From Candidatus Omnitrophota bacterium (GTDB taxonomy: Bacteria > Omnitrophota > Gorgyraeia > Duberdicusellales > 4484-171): a DNA stretch of 42,022 nt. Positions 41,160-42,022 of the stretch are shown here, one piece after another. Position numbers and translations under genes: made by a program. The notes below the pieces were generated by a model. It made no database searches and was not told where the DNA came from. It saw nothing but the letters and a program-made list of their open reading frames with translations. The stretch lies in assembly GCA_028692655.1 (NCBI GenBank), contig JAQUWY010000015.1, forward strand, positions 1-42,022. The letters run 5' to 3'. Numbering within the stretch: the first letter of the stretch is position 1; each line of letters starts with the position of its first letter.

Positions 41160-41677
41160 TTACCCTTAATGCTCATATTGATATTTTGATCTATCAGCTT
41201 TTTAGATAAATAGAAAGCCCCCAGGGCCAGCGTAGGTAAAACCGCATAAACTCTAATTTCGGTAGCGTGAATTATTAAAGTCGCGTTGAAACAAACGATA
41301 GTAAAAGTAATAATATATCCCCAAATTGTTTTAAAATATTGCTTGCAGATAAGGTATAAAATATAAAATCCTAAAATAGTAGCAATAATGTGCGGTATGG
41401 CCAGGCCCCATTTATTATAAGAAAAAATTTTAAAAAAAGGATATATTAGATAGTAGTCTCCGGAAAGATAAGGACAAAATTCTTTTTGAGGCAAAAGTTT
41501 TAAAAAATCGATAAATGTTCCATGCATCAAGTTTACCTGATACGCCTCATCAGCCCATAAAGTAAGGTGTGTGCGTAATTGCTCAAAGCGCAAATATAAA
41601 GCGTATAAGCAAATACAGCTCACCGCAATGGGCGTTAAATATTTATTACGACTTTTAATGTACTTTTTAAAAAACAT
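41069..41677 (-). CDS. GT-C glycosyltransferase, N-terminal part (frameshifted)
   Basis: 202 residues from the ATG at 41677, which follows AGGAGAAAGG; an upstream TTG start at 41719 has no such site. LTLWADEAYQVNLMHG (W-x-D-E, ~46-61 from this Met) is the GT-C acidic catalytic motif, followed by four or five hydrophobic helices and IWFHAYGILIVCLPML. It ends FFY-stop at a run of seven T on this strand. One extra T, or a -1 slip, continues into the C-terminal part. It could be a sequencing or assembly error, a pseudogene, or a phase-variable gene. Confidence 0.75.
   Translation of the reverse strand: MFFKKYIKSRNKYLTPIAVSCICLYALYLRFEQLRTHLTLWADEAYQVNLMHGTFIDFLKLLPQKEFCPYLSGDYYLIYPFFKIFSYNKWGLAIPHIIATILGFYILYLICKQYFKTIWGYIITFTIVCFNATLIIHATEIRVYAVLPTLALGAFYLSKKLIDQNINMSIKGKWGIGIFFVLTIWFHAYGILIVCLPMLFFY
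41074..41080. other. A7/T7 homopolymer at the frameshift point
   Basis: Seven A on the plus strand (T on the coding strand). With seven T the coding strand reads CTG TTT TTT TAT TAA. An eighth T would give CTG TTT TTT TTA TTA ACT and continue into the C-terminal half of the glycosyltransferase. Confidence 0.85.
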
Positions 41678-41699
41678 TCCTTTCTCCTTTGCCGCCCCG

Positions 41700-41897
41700 T
41701 TAACGCCTTCCGCGAACAAGCCTTTGCCTGCAAAAAACTTGTGTTTGGGAAATTTCTTTTTTCATCAACTTTGAAATCATAAATACAAAAGAAACCCCTG
41801 CCTTAATAATACCTTTGAAGAAACCTTCTGGTATATCAATTGCTTTAGGAGGGTAATTTTTCGTAAATAAATCTGCAGAAAAAAATTTGTGGTTTTT
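41700..41897 (-). pseudogene. Truncated gene remnant next to the insertion sequence
   Basis: An open frame without a start codon runs from the element boundary to a TAA at 41702-41700, 22 bp before the glycosyltransferase ATG. Its ~65 residues look protein-like (FFSADLFTKNYPPKAIDIPE, GFFKGIIKAGVSFVFMISKL, MKKEISQTQVFCRQRLV). I do not recognise the family. Position and reading frame suggest the 3' end of an operon gene cut by the IS3-type element, with the 5' part beyond the window. Confidence 0.5.
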
Positions 41898-42022
41898 TGT
41901 AATGCACCCCGTTAAGCAAGTTAAATTTTTGTAAGCATCAGCTGTTCTTTCTCAAACTCACACGGTGTCTGGTGATTAAGCGATGAATGCGGATAATCGT
42001 TGTTGTAGTCATTCACCCATTG
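41898..42022 (-). mobile_element. IS3-type insertion sequence, 3' end only
   Basis: The end carries the tail of a DDE transposase and, outside its stop codon, a candidate terminal inverted repeat beginning TGTAATGCACCCCGTTAAGC (41898-41917). IS3 elements start TG and end CA. An end at 41903 (TGCACCCC) is also possible. The other end is outside the window, so target duplication cannot be checked. Confidence 0.65.
41921..42022 (-). CDS. IS3 family transposase OrfB, last 33 residues (partial)
   Basis: The frame entering from the window edge reads QWVNDYNNDYPHSSLNHQTP followed by CEFEKEQLMLTKI and stop. The W-x3-Y-N-x-x-x-P-H-S-S-L-x-x-x-T-P pattern is the well-known C-terminus of the IS3 rve integrase core. 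The start lies outside the window. Confidence 0.85.
   Translation of the reverse strand, partial: QWVNDYNNDYPHSSLNHQTPCEFEKEQLMLTKI

Overview
This 42 kb window is a dense surface-polysaccharide locus (O-antigen, capsule or glycan type). Essentially every gene lies on the minus strand, so transcription runs from high to low coordinates. The DNA is AT-rich. Genes overlap by 4-40 bp or sit a few bases apart, and many starts lack a clear Shine-Dalgarno site. The content points to a Gram-negative-type bacterium: GT9 heptosyltransferase-like proteins, O-antigen ligase/polymerase proteins, a Wzx flippase and CDP-dideoxyhexose genes. The long one-strand operon, degenerate intergenic repeats and the palindrome CCTGCCTACCGGTAGGCAGG remind me of uncultured lineages such as Omnitrophota. 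That placement is an impression, not something the sequence proves.

Layout in transcription order. 42022-41898: 3' end of an IS3-type element, abutting the remains of a gene (41897-41700). 41677-40593: a GT-C glycosyltransferase split by a frameshift at a run of seven A. 40593-31077: a Kdo-transferase-like surface carbohydrate protein, hexapeptide acyltransferase, RmlD-like reductase, GT2, O-antigen polymerase/ligase with a large hydrophilic insertion, GT4, Wzx flippase and a methyltransferase. 31009-22736: GT4, GT2, radical SAM/SPASM protein, GT-C protein, two zinc-ribbon methyltransferases, polyprenyl-phosphate GT2 and a WecG/TagA/CpsF transferase. 22408-13767: a CDP-sugar cassette. 13718-9812: polyprenyl-phosphate sugar phosphotransferase, O-antigen ligase and GT9. 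9696-6544: HprK-like P-loop protein, pyruvyl transferase and GT9, behind a good predicted promoter. 6469-1808: DegT aminotransferase, two GT2 proteins, a small membrane protein and a GT-C protein. 1740-163: xseA-xseB (exonuclease VII). 125-1: end of another mobile element carrying the first codons of a probable transposase.

How the genes fit together. RfbF and RfbG make CDP-4-keto-6-deoxyglucose. RfbH, with its diagnostic His and four Cys ligands, performs the C3 dehydration. A ThDP enzyme of acetolactate-synthase type next to an SDR matches the YerE/YerF logic for attaching a two-carbon branch at C4 (yersiniose-type sugars). The cassette also carries a tandem pair of divergent HpcH/HpaI-fold proteins and a metallo-beta-lactamase-fold hydrolase that I cannot place in a known pathway. 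The RfbH reductase partner is missing from the window. This cassette is the best candidate for an undescribed system here. The remaining genes supply priming, glycosyl transfer, decoration (methyl, acyl, pyruvyl), flipping and polymerisation or ligation.
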